This document shows positions 25,738 through 35,107 of a stretch of DNA of 64,000 nucleotides, piece after piece. The translations under genes were made by a program, and so were the position numbers. The stretch covers positions 1-64,000 of the forward strand of contig CANQGT010000007.1 in assembly GCA_947623505.1 (NCBI GenBank), given 5' to 3'. Origin of the DNA: an uncultured Clostridia bacterium. GTDB lineage: Bacteria; Bacillota; Clostridia; Oscillospirales; Acutalibacteraceae. Numbering within the stretch: the stretch's first letter is position 1; every line of letters starts with the position of its first letter. Under the pieces are notes generated by a model. It did not search any database. It was not told where the DNA came from and saw nothing but the letters and a program-made list of their open reading frames with translations.

Positions 25738-27981
25738 TTAAAACGTAAGCTGCTCGCCTATATCTCCGGCGGACGGCAGCGCTCCGGCGGCAGGAAGATT
25801 TTTTGCCCTGAAGCGCCACGGCTTTTCAAATTCGCCCTCGTTGTAAATATGCGCTGAAACGGCTTTATCCGTCTTCTTTTTGAGTTGAAGCGCTTTTACG
25901 CCCTGGGTGTTTTTTGTTGTTTTCGTGGAAATCAGCGCCGTGTTCACAAGAAGCTTTCTTCCGTTTGCGCCGCATATAACGATTTCCGTATCTTCGGGAA
26001 TATAAAGCGCCGCGGCCAGCGGGGATTTATCGCAATAGGCGTTTATCAGTTTTTTTCTGTTTGTTTTCGTTTCGTAAGCGGAAATATCCACCTTGGCCAG
26101 TTTTCCGTCCTCAAAAACGAATATCATATAGCCCTTGTATTCTTTAAGAACGGCGACATAATTGCAGTACTCTCCCTCGTCCATACCCAATTTCGCGGGA
26201 ATATAATCGCCGAGGACTGAGGCTTTAGTATCCTGAAAATCGTCTATTTTCGCCTTATAGACCTGATGCATTGTTGTAAAGGCAAGAAGCTCGTCTCTGT
26301 TTGAGCATTCAACCGTTTCGGTTATCTCATCGCCCTCTTTTACTTTATGCTCTCCGCTGAGGCGGAGATTCGCGGTGCGGATTTTTTTGAAATATCCCTC
26401 TCTTGTTATAAAAACCGTTACGGGATAATCCGGTATTTCGGTAGTTTCGTCCGCAATTTCGTCGGAAATCTCATAAAGTATCTCGCTTCGCCTGCCCGAA
26501 TCGTATTTTTCGATGACGTTTTCAAGCTCCGAAACGATTATCTTTTTAAGCCTGGTTTGGCTGGAAAGCGTTTTTTCAAGATCCGCCGCCTCGTTTTCAA
26601 GCGTTTCAATATCCTTGATGCGCTTTAAAATATACTCTCTGTTTAAATGGCGCAGTTTTATCTCGGCAACGTATTCCGCCTGTGTCTCGTCTATTCCGAA
26701 GCCTATCATAAGATTCGGCACAACGTCCGCCTCGCTCTCAGTTTGGCGGATTATTTTTATCGCTTTATCTATATCGAGCAGTATTTTTGAAAGCCCTTTG
26801 AGCAAATGCAGCTGTTTTCTTTTTTTATCAAGAGTAAAGCTGACTCTTCTCGTTACGCAGCCGAGCCTGAATTTCGTCCATTCGTCAAGTATTTCGCGCA
26901 CTCCGCGAACTTTCGGCGTTCCGTTGATAAGAACGTTAAAATTGCACGGAAAAGCCTCTTCAAGCGGCGTCATTTTATAAAGACGGGCCATCAGCCTTTC
27001 GGGATCGGTGCCGCGCTTAAGATCTATGGTTATTTTGAGTCCTTTAAGATCTGTTTCGTCCCTGACGTCGGAAATTTCTTTAATTTTATTCGCCTTAACA
27101 AGCTCGATGATTTTATCTATAACCGCCTCCGAGGTGGTGGTAGGCGGTATCTGCGTTATATCAACGCAGTTATATGATTTATCGTAAGAGTAGCGCGCCC
27201 TTACTTTAACGGAGCCTCTGCCCGTTTCATAAATTCTTTCAAGCTCTTCTTTATCATATATTACAAATCCTCCGCCCACAAAATCGGGAGCTATCAGAGT
27301 ATCAGAAATGATATGATTCGGATTTTTAATCAGGGCAATCGTTGTTTCGCAAAGCTCTTTAAGATTGAATGATGCGATTGAAGACGCCATACTGACCGCG
27401 ATTCCGGTTGTTACGTTGCAGAGAATGGACGGGAAAGTGACCGGAAGCAGCTTCGGTTCTTTCATGGTATTGTCGTAATTATCCACAAATTCAACGGTAT
27501 CTTTGTCTATATCGTCAAAAAGCTCTTTGCATATCGGCGCGAGCTTTGCCTCGGTGTAACGCGAAGCGGCATACATCATATTTTTAGAATACGCCTTGCC
27601 GAAATTCCCCTTCGATTCAACGTAGGGATACAAAAGCGTTTCGTTGCCCCTTGAAAGACGCACCATAGTTTCGTAAATGGAAGCGTCGCCGTGGGGATTG
27701 AGCTGCATGGTTCTGCCAACGATATTTGCGCTTTTTATTGTGCCGCCTTTCAGCAGGCCCATATTATACATTGTGTATAACAGCTTTCTGTGAGAAGGCT
27801 TCAGGCCGTCTATATCGGGTATCGCGCGCGAAAGAATAACGCTCATAGCATAGGGCATAAAATTTTCAACGAGCGTTTTTGTTATAATTTCGCTCTTGAC
27901 CTTGCCCGCGTCCTCAATATGAACGTTTTCATTAAGCGGATTCGCATTGCTTTCGGGAATATTTTTCTTTCTTTTAGCCAT
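25738..27981 (-). CDS. parC: DNA topoisomerase IV subunit A
   Basis: The 747-residue type IIA topoisomerase breakage-reunion subunit. The QLNPHGDASIYETMVRLS segment and the catalytic Tyr in AASRYTEAKL are clear. The C-terminal half carries a diverged beta-pinwheel. Pairing with parE 13 bp upstream supports topoisomerase IV or a gyrase-like paralogue. Its short length and C-terminal domain without an obvious GyrA box favour ParC. Confidence 0.92.
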   Translation of the reverse strand: MAKRKKNIPESNANPLNENVHIEDAGKVKSEIITKTLVENFMPYAMSVILSRAIPDIDGLKPSHRKLLYTMYNMGLLKGGTIKSANIVGRTMQLNPHGDASIYETMVRLSRGNETLLYPYVESKGNFGKAYSKNMMYAASRYTEAKLAPICKELFDDIDKDTVEFVDNYDNTMKEPKLLPVTFPSILCNVTTGIAVSMASSIASFNLKELCETTIALIKNPNHIISDTLIAPDFVGGGFVIYDKEELERIYETGRGSVKVRARYSYDKSYNCVDITQIPPTTTSEAVIDKIIELVKANKIKEISDVRDETDLKGLKITIDLKRGTDPERLMARLYKMTPLEEAFPCNFNVLINGTPKVRGVREILDEWTKFRLGCVTRRVSFTLDKKRKQLHLLKGLSKILLDIDKAIKIIRQTESEADVVPNLMIGFGIDETQAEYVAEIKLRHLNREYILKRIKDIETLENEAADLEKTLSSQTRLKKIIVSELENVIEKYDSGRRSEILYEISDEIADETTEIPDYPVTVFITREGYFKKIRTANLRLSGEHKVKEGDEITETVECSNRDELLAFTTMHQVYKAKIDDFQDTKASVLGDYIPAKLGMDEGEYCNYVAVLKEYKGYMIFVFEDGKLAKVDISAYETKTNRKKLINAYCDKSPLAAALYIPEDTEIVICGANGRKLLVNTALISTKTTKNTQGVKALQLKKKTDKAVSAHIYNEGEFEKPWRFRAKNLPAAGALPSAGDIGEQLTF

Positions 27982-27994
27982 AAAATATCTCTCC

Positions 27995-29971
27995 TCAGCT
28001 TACGTCGGCGGCGTCTATATAAAGATGGCCGAAATCGGTAATATATTGCTTTCTGCCCTCAAGATCGTCGCCTACAAGCAAATCAAATATGCGCGAGGTT
28101 TTTTCGGCCTCGTCCGGCGTTACAAGGATAAGCCGCCTTGTAGCGGGATTCATCGTTGTGAGAGCCATCATCTCCGCCTCGTTTTCACCGAGACCTTTTG
28201 AGCGCTGAACGGTGTATTTCTGATCACCGAGCTGCGCCTTTATTCTGTCCATTTCCATTTCGTTATAGGCAAAATAAGTCTGATCCCTGCAAGTGACCTC
28301 ATAAAGCGGCGATTCGTCAATAAAGACCTTACCCTGCTCAATAAGCTTAGGCATAAGGCGGTAAATCATCGTAAGCACCATAGTTCTTATATGGAATCCG
28401 TCAACGTCCGCGTCGGTGCAGATAAGTATTTTGCTCCAGCGCAGGTTGTCCATATCAAAATCGGAGATCCCTTTTGACGCTTTGGAGCGAACCTCAACTC
28501 CGCAGCCGAGAACCTTTATAAGATCTGTAATAATATCGCTTTTGAAAATTTTATCGTATTCGCATTTAAGGCAGTTTAATATTTTGCCCCTTATAGGCAT
28601 TATCGCCTGAAAATTCGCGTCTCTCGCCTGCTTGCACGCGCCGAGAGCCGAATCGCCCTCAACTATGAATATTTCCCTTTCGTTTACGTCTTTTGAACGG
28701 CAGTCAACGAATTTCTGAATACGGTTCGTCATATCGATTTTTGACTGAAGAGTATTCTTTAGGGTTTTTCTTGTGTTTTCCGCCTTTAAGCGGCTGCGCA
28801 TATTTATTATTACCTGATCGGCAATTTTTTCCGCGTCAAGTTTGTTTTCGATAAAATAAACCTCAAGCTGCCTGCGGAAGAAATCCGTCATAGCGTCCTG
28901 AATAAATTTATTTGTTACGGACTTTTTCGTTTGGTTTTCGTAAGACGCCTGAGTTGAAAAAGACGATACTATAAAGATAAGAATATCCTCTATATCCTGT
29001 ACATTTATCTGCCCGTCCGTTTTACTGTATTTATTATTCGCTTTAAGATAAGCGTTTATTTGATTCAGAAAAGCGCTTCTGAAGGCCTTTTCGGGCGCGC
29101 CGCCGTGCTCGAGGAAACTTGAATTATGATAATATTCCTTTAACTGCGTTTTCTGAGAAAAGCAGAGCACCGCTTTTATCTTGAGCTTGTAATCGCGCAT
29201 ATTTTCCCTGTCTTTTCCGACTCTTTCGCATTCCCAATACTGCGGAGCGGTAAACGCGCTTTCTCCCGCTATTTCTTTGATATAGTCCCTTATTCCCTCT
29301 TTATAGCAATACTCTTCCGTTTCAAACCTTGAACCGATCTGATTTTTAAAAATGAAAGTTACCCCATCGTTTACAATGGCCTGGCGCTTAATTGTGTCAC
29401 GGTAGTATTGAACGGGAATATCTATATCTGTAAAAACATCGAGATCCGGCTTCCAGCGGATACGGGTTCCGGTGTCTTTTTTTGAATATTCCTCTTTATG
29501 CAGGCCGCCGACGTTTTCGCCTTTTTCAAAATGGAGCTTATAGCAATATCCGTTCGAGTGTATCTCGGCGTCCATATATTCGGAGGCATACTGCGTGGCG
29601 CAGAGTCCGAGACCGTTAAGACCGAGCGAATATTCATAATTGCCGCCGTCCTCATCGTATTTTCCGCCGGCATACATTTCGCAGAAAAGGAGCTTCCAGT
29701 TGTATTCATTTTCCGCCTTATTGAAATCAACGGGTATTCCCGCGCCGAAATCCTGAACCTCAACGGAGCCGTCCTCAAATCTCGTAACTATAATTTTATT
29801 TCCTCTGCCCTCCCTTGCCTCGTCAATGGAGTTAGAGATAATTTCAAAAACGGAATGTTCGCAGCCCTCAATACCGTCCGAGCCGAAAATAACTCCCGGC
29901 CTTTTTCTGACACGCTCAGCGCCCTTGAGCATTGAAATGCTGTCGTTTCCGTATTCCTTTTTCCTTGCCAT
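27995..29971 (-). CDS. parE: DNA topoisomerase IV subunit B
   Basis: The start at 29971 (GAGGTTA site) gives 658 residues. The GHKL ATPase domain has ISNSIDEAREG, DFGAGIP and SLGLNGLG. The TOPRIM domain has FIVEGDSALG, the DADVDGFHIR metal site and the RSKGLGE segment. ParE supplies the ATPase that drives decatenation with ParC. It is the first gene of parE-parC. Confidence 0.94.
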   Translation of the reverse strand: MARKKEYGNDSISMLKGAERVRKRPGVIFGSDGIEGCEHSVFEIISNSIDEAREGRGNKIIVTRFEDGSVEVQDFGAGIPVDFNKAENEYNWKLLFCEMYAGGKYDEDGGNYEYSLGLNGLGLCATQYASEYMDAEIHSNGYCYKLHFEKGENVGGLHKEEYSKKDTGTRIRWKPDLDVFTDIDIPVQYYRDTIKRQAIVNDGVTFIFKNQIGSRFETEEYCYKEGIRDYIKEIAGESAFTAPQYWECERVGKDRENMRDYKLKIKAVLCFSQKTQLKEYYHNSSFLEHGGAPEKAFRSAFLNQINAYLKANNKYSKTDGQINVQDIEDILIFIVSSFSTQASYENQTKKSVTNKFIQDAMTDFFRRQLEVYFIENKLDAEKIADQVIINMRSRLKAENTRKTLKNTLQSKIDMTNRIQKFVDCRSKDVNEREIFIVEGDSALGACKQARDANFQAIMPIRGKILNCLKCEYDKIFKSDIITDLIKVLGCGVEVRSKASKGISDFDMDNLRWSKILICTDADVDGFHIRTMVLTMIYRLMPKLIEQGKVFIDESPLYEVTCRDQTYFAYNEMEMDRIKAQLGDQKYTVQRSKGLGENEAEMMALTTMNPATRRLILVTPDEAEKTSRIFDLLVGDDLEGRKQYITDFGHLYIDAADVS

Positions 29972-30004
29972 TTTAACCTCCGAAAACAGTTTATACAAAT
30001 TTAT

Positions 30005-30032
30005 ATTATACAATATATTGTATTTTTGTCAA
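30005..30032 (-). promoter_or_regulatory. Promoter of parE-parC
   Basis: TTGACA (30027-30032), 16-bp spacer, TATAAT (30005-30010) on the minus strand. Confidence 0.65.
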
Positions 30033-30036
30033 GATT

Positions 30037-30054
30037 TTGTAATAATTATTACAA
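30037..30054. promoter_or_regulatory. 18-bp perfect palindrome upstream of the parE promoter
   Basis: TTGTAATAATTATTACAA is a perfect palindrome located 4 bp upstream of the parE -35 box. Its shape recalls FUR-family boxes (GTAATxATTAC core), but no regulator can be assigned from this window. Confidence 0.55.
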
Positions 30055-30095
30055 TATGAAGAAAATTATGATTTATAATACTTCTCCGAGCGGTA

Positions 30096-30132
30096 AAAAA
30101 TTCCGGCAGTTTTAAAAACTGCCGGAATTTTT
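30096..30132. terminator. Bidirectional terminator facing the isp operon
   Basis: TTCCGGCAGTTTT/AAAACTGCCGGAA, a 13-bp stem flanked by A- and T-runs. On the minus strand it ends the isp operon about 410 bp after the ispF stop, with repeat block 3 in between. Confidence 0.85.
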
Positions 30133-30137
30133 AATAT

Positions 30138-30508
30138 ACCTTTTTGGCTCACCTGTGTAAGGGGAGCCGGCTGCCGACAGGCAGACTGAGGGGTTGGTCA
30201 GTTACAATAACGCTGTTGTAACAAAACATCACAACCCTTCCGTTTCGCTTACGCTCAACACCTTCCCTTACACAGGGAAGGCTTGTTTTGGCAAAAATGT
30301 TCTTTCACCTTTTCGGCTCTCCTGTGCAAGGGGAGCTGTCTGCCGCAGGCAGACTGAGGGGTTGGTCAGTTACAATAACGCTGTTCTAACAAAACATCAC
30401 AACCCTTCCGTTTCGCTTACGCTCAACACCTTCCCTTACACAGGGAAGGCTCGTTTTTTTCAGATACGTTCTTTTATATATTCGGCTCCACTGTGTAAGG
30501 GGAGCCGA
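30138..30508. repeat. Interspersed inverted-repeat block 3
   Basis: Two A-B pairs in tandem. Each runs TTGGCTC(A/T)CCTGTG..., the GCTGCCG/GGCAGAC hairpin, GAGGGGTTGGTCAGTTACAATAACGCTG, then CACAACCCTTCCG and CCTTCCCTTACACAGGGAAGG. A partial third A unit ends at about 30508. In the first pair, GTTACAA/TTGTAAC closes an apical hairpin. It lies between the ispF stop codon and the terminator, so it is transcribed with the isp operon. Confidence 0.9.
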
Positions 30509-30540
30509 AAGATCGAGATCCAAAAAAACTATCCGCTTAT

Positions 30541-31008
30541 TCAGATAAGCAGGCAGACGGCGTGCGCGGCTATTCCCTCGAGCGCGCCGGTAAAGCCGAG
30601 CTTTTCCTCGGTGGTTGCTTTTACGGAAACGCAGTCCTTGCCGCAGCCGCAGGCTTCGGCTATATTCCCGCGCATTTTGGAAATATACGGCGCGAGCTTC
30701 GGCTCCTGAGCTATAACCGTTGCGTCGATATTGCCTATTCCGTATCCGGCTGATTTAATTTTTACGGCAACCGTTTTCAAAAGAACGAGACTGTCCGCCC
30801 CCCTATACTTTTCATCGGTATCGGGGAAAAGATGACCTATATCCCCCATTGCCGCCGCGCCGAGCAGAGCGTCCGCCACGGCATGGAGCAGAACGTCCGC
30901 GTCCGAATGGCCGAGCAGACCTTTTTCATATGGTATTACAACTCCGCCGATAACGCACTTCCTGTTTTCGGCAAATCTGTGAACATCATATCCGTGGCCT
31001 ATGCGCAT
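30541..31008 (-). CDS. ispF: 2-C-methyl-D-erythritol 2,4-cyclodiphosphate synthase
   Basis: A 155-residue enzyme of the MEP isoprenoid pathway. The zinc ligands are in GYDVHRF and [16 protein letters not shown], and the [11 protein letters not shown] signature follows. It overlaps ispD by 1 bp. Confidence 0.97.
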   Translation of the reverse strand: MRIGHGYDVHRFAENRKCVIGGVVIPYEKGLLGHSDADVLLHAVADALLGAAAMGDIGHLFPDTDEKYRGADSLVLLKTVAVKIKSAGYGIGNIDATVIAQEPKLAPYISKMRGNIAEACGCGKDCVSVKATTEEKLGFTGALEGIAAHAVCLLI

Positions 31009-31685
31009 TACAGTTCTCCCCTTTTCCTCAAAATGTTTTCAGCAAGCGCAATATCGCTTTGCGTCGTTATTTTTATATTATCGTAATCGCCGATGACGGC
31101 GCTCACTTTTGCGCCGAGCTTTTCGACAAGCCGGCAATCGTCCGTATAATCTTCGCCGCTTTCTTTAGCGAGCTCAATCGCGCGCGTATAGAGTTTAAAA
31201 TCAAATATCTGCGGCGTTTGTATCGCGATAAGCGCGTCTCTGTCCGGCGTGTCGATAATATTAAAATCACCGTCTATTACCTTTATCGTATCTTTTACCG
31301 GCACGCCCGTCGCGGCGGCGCCGGTTTCCTGCGCTTTATCAAGAGTTTTCAGTATCGTCTGCGGTGAAACGAGCGGCCGCGCCCCATCGTGAATAATTAA
31401 GTAATCGCACCCGTCAATCGTTTCAACGGCGTTGAAAACGCTCTGCTGACGTGTGCTTCCGCCAATCACAAAGCTGACCGATTCATCGGGCAGCAATTCG
31501 GAAAACGCTTTCAAATCACATTCGCGGCAGACGACTATTATCTCGTCTATTTCGGGCATATCGGAAAACGCCTCAACACTTCTTTCAATAACCGTTTTTC
31601 CGCCGATTTTCAACAGCATTTTGCTTTTTTCCCCGCCCATTCTTGCGGAGTTCCCCGCTCCAAGGATTATCGCTGTATTATACAA
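31008..31685 (-). CDS. ispD: 2-C-methyl-D-erythritol 4-phosphate cytidylyltransferase
   Basis: The 225-residue enzyme transfers CMP to [12 protein letters not shown] and the downstream Lys form the CTP site, and [10 protein letters not shown] is diagnostic. With ispF and ispH in the window it shows a MEP pathway. It overlaps rqcH by 8 bp. Confidence 0.96.
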   Translation of the reverse strand: MYNTAIILGAGNSARMGGEKSKMLLKIGGKTVIERSVEAFSDMPEIDEIIVVCRECDLKAFSELLPDESVSFVIGGSTRQQSVFNAVETIDGCDYLIIHDGARPLVSPQTILKTLDKAQETGAAATGVPVKDTIKVIDGDFNIIDTPDRDALIAIQTPQIFDFKLYTRAIELAKESGEDYTDDCRLVEKLGAKVSAVIGDYDNIKITTQSDIALAENILRKRGEL

Positions 31686-33357
31686 TTCTCTTTATCCTTT
31701 CAAGTTCTGAAGTATTCGGAGTAACAAATTCGGTTTTGTAGTCCGTATAAATTACCATTCCCGGCTTAGCGCCCGCGGGCTTTCTTACGTTTTTAACTAA
31801 AGTGTAATCAATCGGAACGTTTGACGAGCCCCTTGCCTTGCTGTTGTAAGCGGCAAGCAAAGCGGCTTCCCTTATTACCGTATCGGAAAAATCGCGGCCG
31901 TTGCTTACAACGACTACGTGAGAGCCCGCCGTATCCTTAACGTGAAACCATAAGTCGTGATTTTTGGCGGTTTTCAAGGTGAGCCTGTCGTTCATAACGT
32001 TGTTTCTGCCAACAAGTATTCGGTATCCTTGCGAGCTTTCAAACTCCATGGGCGCAAGCGCTTTTTGCTTCTTTGCGTTTTTGGCGTTTGCGTTTTTTAT
32101 AAATCCGGCAGAGGCGAGCTCGCTTTTAATTTCTGTAATTTCCGCGTCGGTTTCCGCACGCGAAAGAGCGTCCTCCACGCTTTCAAGATAATCGGCCTCG
32201 CTTTCGGCCTCGGCGATGAAATCGTTAAGCATAGCCTCGGCGACCTGTTTTTTTCTGTATTCCTTATAATATTTCTGCGCGTTTTCCCTTGCCGAAAGAG
32301 CGGGATCGACGGGCACACGCACCGTTTTGCCGCCGTCGTAATAATTTTCAAGATCAAAATACGGCAGACCTTTTTTCAGCTGATACTGATTTGTGGAAAG
32401 AAGATCGCCGAATATTCTGTATTTTTCCTTATCCCTGCATTCTTCAAGTTCTTTTTGGCGGTTAACCGCTTTTCTCACCGCGCGCTCACGCAGACTTTGC
32501 AGCATTTTGAACAGTTCTCCGGAACGCTGGCGTATTCTGTCCGCTCTGACTTTTTCGTAATAGAAAAAATCAAGCAATTCGGAAAAAGAGGAAAACTCTT
32601 TCGTTTCGGCGAGCTTGCCGTACTGCGTTATCGGCATAAAAGCAAAATCCATCGGGTGATCGCCTATAACAACAGTAGGCACGGGGGAAAGAGCGTATTT
32701 CCTTATCGTTTCAATGGAAACGCCGTTTTCATACTCTCGGCAGATTATCGGGGAAACGCCCATCACCGTATCCTGAAATGCTCCTGAGACGGATTTTTTG
32801 CTACGCGAAATTCCGCTTTTGATTTCCGAAAGCGAATCCGTAAAAATATCCAGCTTGTTTTGCGGCGGCGGAGAAACATAATCAAGACCGGGAAGCACAA
32901 GCCTTACCTGCGATCTGCTTTCATCCACCCTTTTGACGGCGTCGATTATCCTGCCGCCCTCGGTAAGAATTATATTGCTGTATTTCCCCATTATCTCAAC
33001 GATGAGCGAAAGAGAAACGGGATCTCCCAATTCGTTTGACGCGGCTAAGCGTATCTTCAGTATCCTCTCAAGGCCGTCCTGCTCGAGCGCCGTAATTTTA
33101 GCGCCTGTCAGACGTTTGCGCAGCAGCATACAAAGCATCGGCGGCTTTGCGGGATTTTCCGGCGCGTGAGCCGTAAAGTGAATACGGGCGCTGTCCGCGC
33201 GGCAGGAGATAAGCAGCTTTTTCGCACCCTCTCTTGAGCGCAGAGACAAAACGATTTCTTCCCTTGACGGCTGGTGTATCTTTTCGATACGGGAGCCGAC
33301 GGCAAAATCGCTTATTTCATTTTTAAGATGATAGAGAAAAATACCGTCTAATGCCAT
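31678..33357 (-). CDS. rqcH: NFACT family ribosome quality-control protein RqcH
   Basis: The 559-residue homologue of RqcH/Rqc2 and fibronectin-binding proteins adds alanine tails to stalled nascent chains on 50S subunits. It starts with MALDGIFLYHLKNEI, has the NFACT-N region (about 1-200), coiled coils and HhH region (about 270-420), and the NFACT-R domain with NDRLTLKTAKNHDLWFHVKD and GSHVV. It is near trmK and the Nif3-like gene. Confidence 0.93.
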   Translation of the reverse strand: MALDGIFLYHLKNEISDFAVGSRIEKIHQPSREEIVLSLRSREGAKKLLISCRADSARIHFTAHAPENPAKPPMLCMLLRKRLTGAKITALEQDGLERILKIRLAASNELGDPVSLSLIVEIMGKYSNIILTEGGRIIDAVKRVDESRSQVRLVLPGLDYVSPPPQNKLDIFTDSLSEIKSGISRSKKSVSGAFQDTVMGVSPIICREYENGVSIETIRKYALSPVPTVVIGDHPMDFAFMPITQYGKLAETKEFSSFSELLDFFYYEKVRADRIRQRSGELFKMLQSLRERAVRKAVNRQKELEECRDKEKYRIFGDLLSTNQYQLKKGLPYFDLENYYDGGKTVRVPVDPALSARENAQKYYKEYRKKQVAEAMLNDFIAEAESEADYLESVEDALSRAETDAEITEIKSELASAGFIKNANAKNAKKQKALAPMEFESSQGYRILVGRNNVMNDRLTLKTAKNHDLWFHVKDTAGSHVVVVSNGRDFSDTVIREAALLAAYNSKARGSSNVPIDYTLVKNVRKPAGAKPGMVIYTDYKTEFVTPNTSELERIKRIV

Positions 33358-33358
33358 A

Positions 33359-34105
33359 CTACACCGCCGAAACAGGATTTTTTTGATTTGCGCTTATAAA
33401 CTCAATGCCGGGAAACGCCTTTTCAAGCCCATCCTTGATAAACATAAAAGAGGCGTATTCCGTTTCGTAATGCCCGGCCTCTACCACGGGAAATCCGCTT
33501 TCAAGGCAATCGAGCATGGTATGATATTTCAGTTCGCCCGTAATAAAACAGTCCGCCGCACTTTTCGCGGTTTCGATATATTCTCCGCAGGCTCCGCCGC
33601 CGACGGCAACGGTTTTAACGCGCTTTTCGCAATCGATAAATCTCACACGGCGCGAGTCGAGCGCCGCCGCGGAATAATCGGCAAGCTCTTTTACCGTCAT
33701 TTCCCTTTCAAGCTCGCCGACAAAGAGAAACGAGCCGTCGATCGGCTTTGCGTTTTTCAAATTCAGCCGTTTCGCAAGCGCTCGGTTTATGCCGTTTCGG
33801 GAATTATCATAATTCGTATGGGCGCATATAACGGAAATGCCGCTTTGAACGCAGAGGGAAACAGCGCTGTCGGCTTCGATCGAAGAAAGCGGGGAGAATA
33901 TAACGGGATGATGAGAAATGATAAGCTGAGCCGAATTTTCGGCCGCGAAACGCGCAACCCGCTTTGTAACGTCGAGACAAAGCACGGCAGTCTTTACTTC
34001 AGCCTTTTTATTCCCCAAAAGAATACCCGAATTATCCCATTCCTCCTGAGAGTCGAACGGCGCTATTTTATCTATGTAACCGTAAATATCGCTTACAGCA
34101 GTCAT
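33359..34105 (-). CDS. Nif3-like dinuclear metal-centre protein (YqfO family)
   Basis: The 248-residue protein has the IAPFDSQEEWDNSGILLG start, ISHHPVIF and CAHTNYDNS metal-binding motifs, and GEYIETAKS, GELKYH and GHYETE in the second half. It lacks the central PII-like insertion found in Bacillus YqfO. The substrate is unknown. It overlaps trmK by 4 bp. Confidence 0.93.
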   Translation of the reverse strand: MTAVSDIYGYIDKIAPFDSQEEWDNSGILLGNKKAEVKTAVLCLDVTKRVARFAAENSAQLIISHHPVIFSPLSSIEADSAVSLCVQSGISVICAHTNYDNSRNGINRALAKRLNLKNAKPIDGSFLFVGELEREMTVKELADYSAAALDSRRVRFIDCEKRVKTVAVGGGACGEYIETAKSAADCFITGELKYHTMLDCLESGFPVVEAGHYETEYASFMFIKDGLEKAFPGIEFISANQKNPVSAV

Positions 34106-34743
34106 TTCATTTTTTCCTTTACGGCGCTTATAACTTCGGAGAGCCGAGCGCCGCCCTTTTCTTTGTTTTCAAGATATTTCAGAAGATGCGCCAAATATTC
34201 GCCGCCCGCGAAATCGGTTATATTTCCCAGGTAATAATAACTCTCGGGGCGCGGAATTAAAACGCCGGTGTAAACCGCGTCAAAAACTACGTAATAATGC
34301 CTGCCCTCTTTTACGATTTTATCGGTGCCTATCTCAAAGCCGTTTTCGCAGAGATATTTTCGGAGTATCTCGGGGTGAGTCATAGGATTGAATATAAAAT
34401 GCTTTGAGGCGTTTTTTATCCATGGGCATTCGGAAAGGATTTTAACGATAAGCTCGCCGCCCATTCCGCACACGGCTATATCCTGAGCGTCGTCCTCACC
34501 CAAACATTTTAGGCCGTCGCCGATAACGCATTTGACTTTATCCTCAAGCCCGTAACGCGCGACAAGGGCGCGGCAGGAATTGAGAGGGCCCTCGTTTATA
34601 TCGCAGGCAAACGCTTTTGTTATCCTGCCGTTCATTAAAAGATAAACAGGAAGAAAGCCGTGGTCGCAGCCTATATCCGCAAGAGAACGGTTTTCCCTTA
34701 CAAGCAGCGCCACGGCAGACAGCCTTTGCGTTAATTCAAACAT
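34102..34743 (-). CDS. trmK: tRNA (adenine(22)-N(1))-methyltransferase
   Basis: A 213-residue class I SAM-dependent methyltransferase of the TrmK/YqfN family. The SAM loop is DIGCDHGFLPVYL, followed by ACDIN and the AVCGMGGELI motif. The pairing of trmK with a Nif3-like gene is a conserved Firmicutes context and supports the call. Confidence 0.92.
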   Translation of the reverse strand: MFELTQRLSAVALLVRENRSLADIGCDHGFLPVYLLMNGRITKAFACDINEGPLNSCRALVARYGLEDKVKCVIGDGLKCLGEDDAQDIAVCGMGGELIVKILSECPWIKNASKHFIFNPMTHPEILRKYLCENGFEIGTDKIVKEGRHYYVVFDAVYTGVLIPRPESYYYLGNITDFAGGEYLAHLLKYLENKEKGGARLSEVISAVKEKMK

Positions 34744-34744
34744 C

Positions 34745-34945
34745 TCAGCCGTTTATGGCAGCGTTGATCTTTTCAACAAGCTCGTCGGCATCCGTGCCGT
34801 GAACGGCGCAGGCTTCCTCAATAGTCTCGCCTCTTGAGGCGGGGCATCCGAGGCAGTGCATTCCCATTTCAAGGAAAAGCGGCGCGGTCTCGGGGCATAT
34901 GTCAAGAATATCGCCTATAACCGTATCTTTTGTAACAGAGGTCAT
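34745..34945 (-). CDS. DUF1858 domain protein
   Basis: Sixty-six residues with the DUF1858 pattern: TKDTVIGDILDICPETAPLF and a GMHCLGCPAS motif with two cysteines. Related small proteins are thought to bind redox or metal centres, but the function is unproven. It lies 1 bp upstream of trmK. Confidence 0.88.
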   Translation of the reverse strand: MTSVTKDTVIGDILDICPETAPLFLEMGMHCLGCPASRGETIEEACAVHGTDADELVEKINAAING

Positions 34946-35006
34946 TTTTAAAACTCCTTTTCAATTTGATCGTCATTTTCGGAAGAATACTGCCTTCCGC
35001 CAAAAT

Positions 35007-35058
35007 ATTATAATATATAACAAAAACCTTTGCAAGTGCATAAAGTTTATGTTAATAT
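35007..35058. promoter_or_regulatory. Divergent promoters sharing one palindromic -35 box
   Basis: TTGCAA at 35030-35035 is its own reverse complement. On the plus strand it is 17 bp from TAATAT (35053-35058), toward the acyltransferase gene. On the minus strand it is 17 bp from TATAAT (35007-35012), toward the DUF1858-trmK operon. Confidence 0.65.
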
Positions 35059-35107
35059 AGTTTTTGCGGAAAAACCGTTTATTATTTTAATTTTTCGGTG
35101 AGGAAAA

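Noticed and set aside
30194-30709. Plus-strand frame spanning repeat block 3 and the ispF end
   Set aside because: The protein is repeat sequence followed by the antisense of ispF; similar sequence occurs wherever the repeat occurs.
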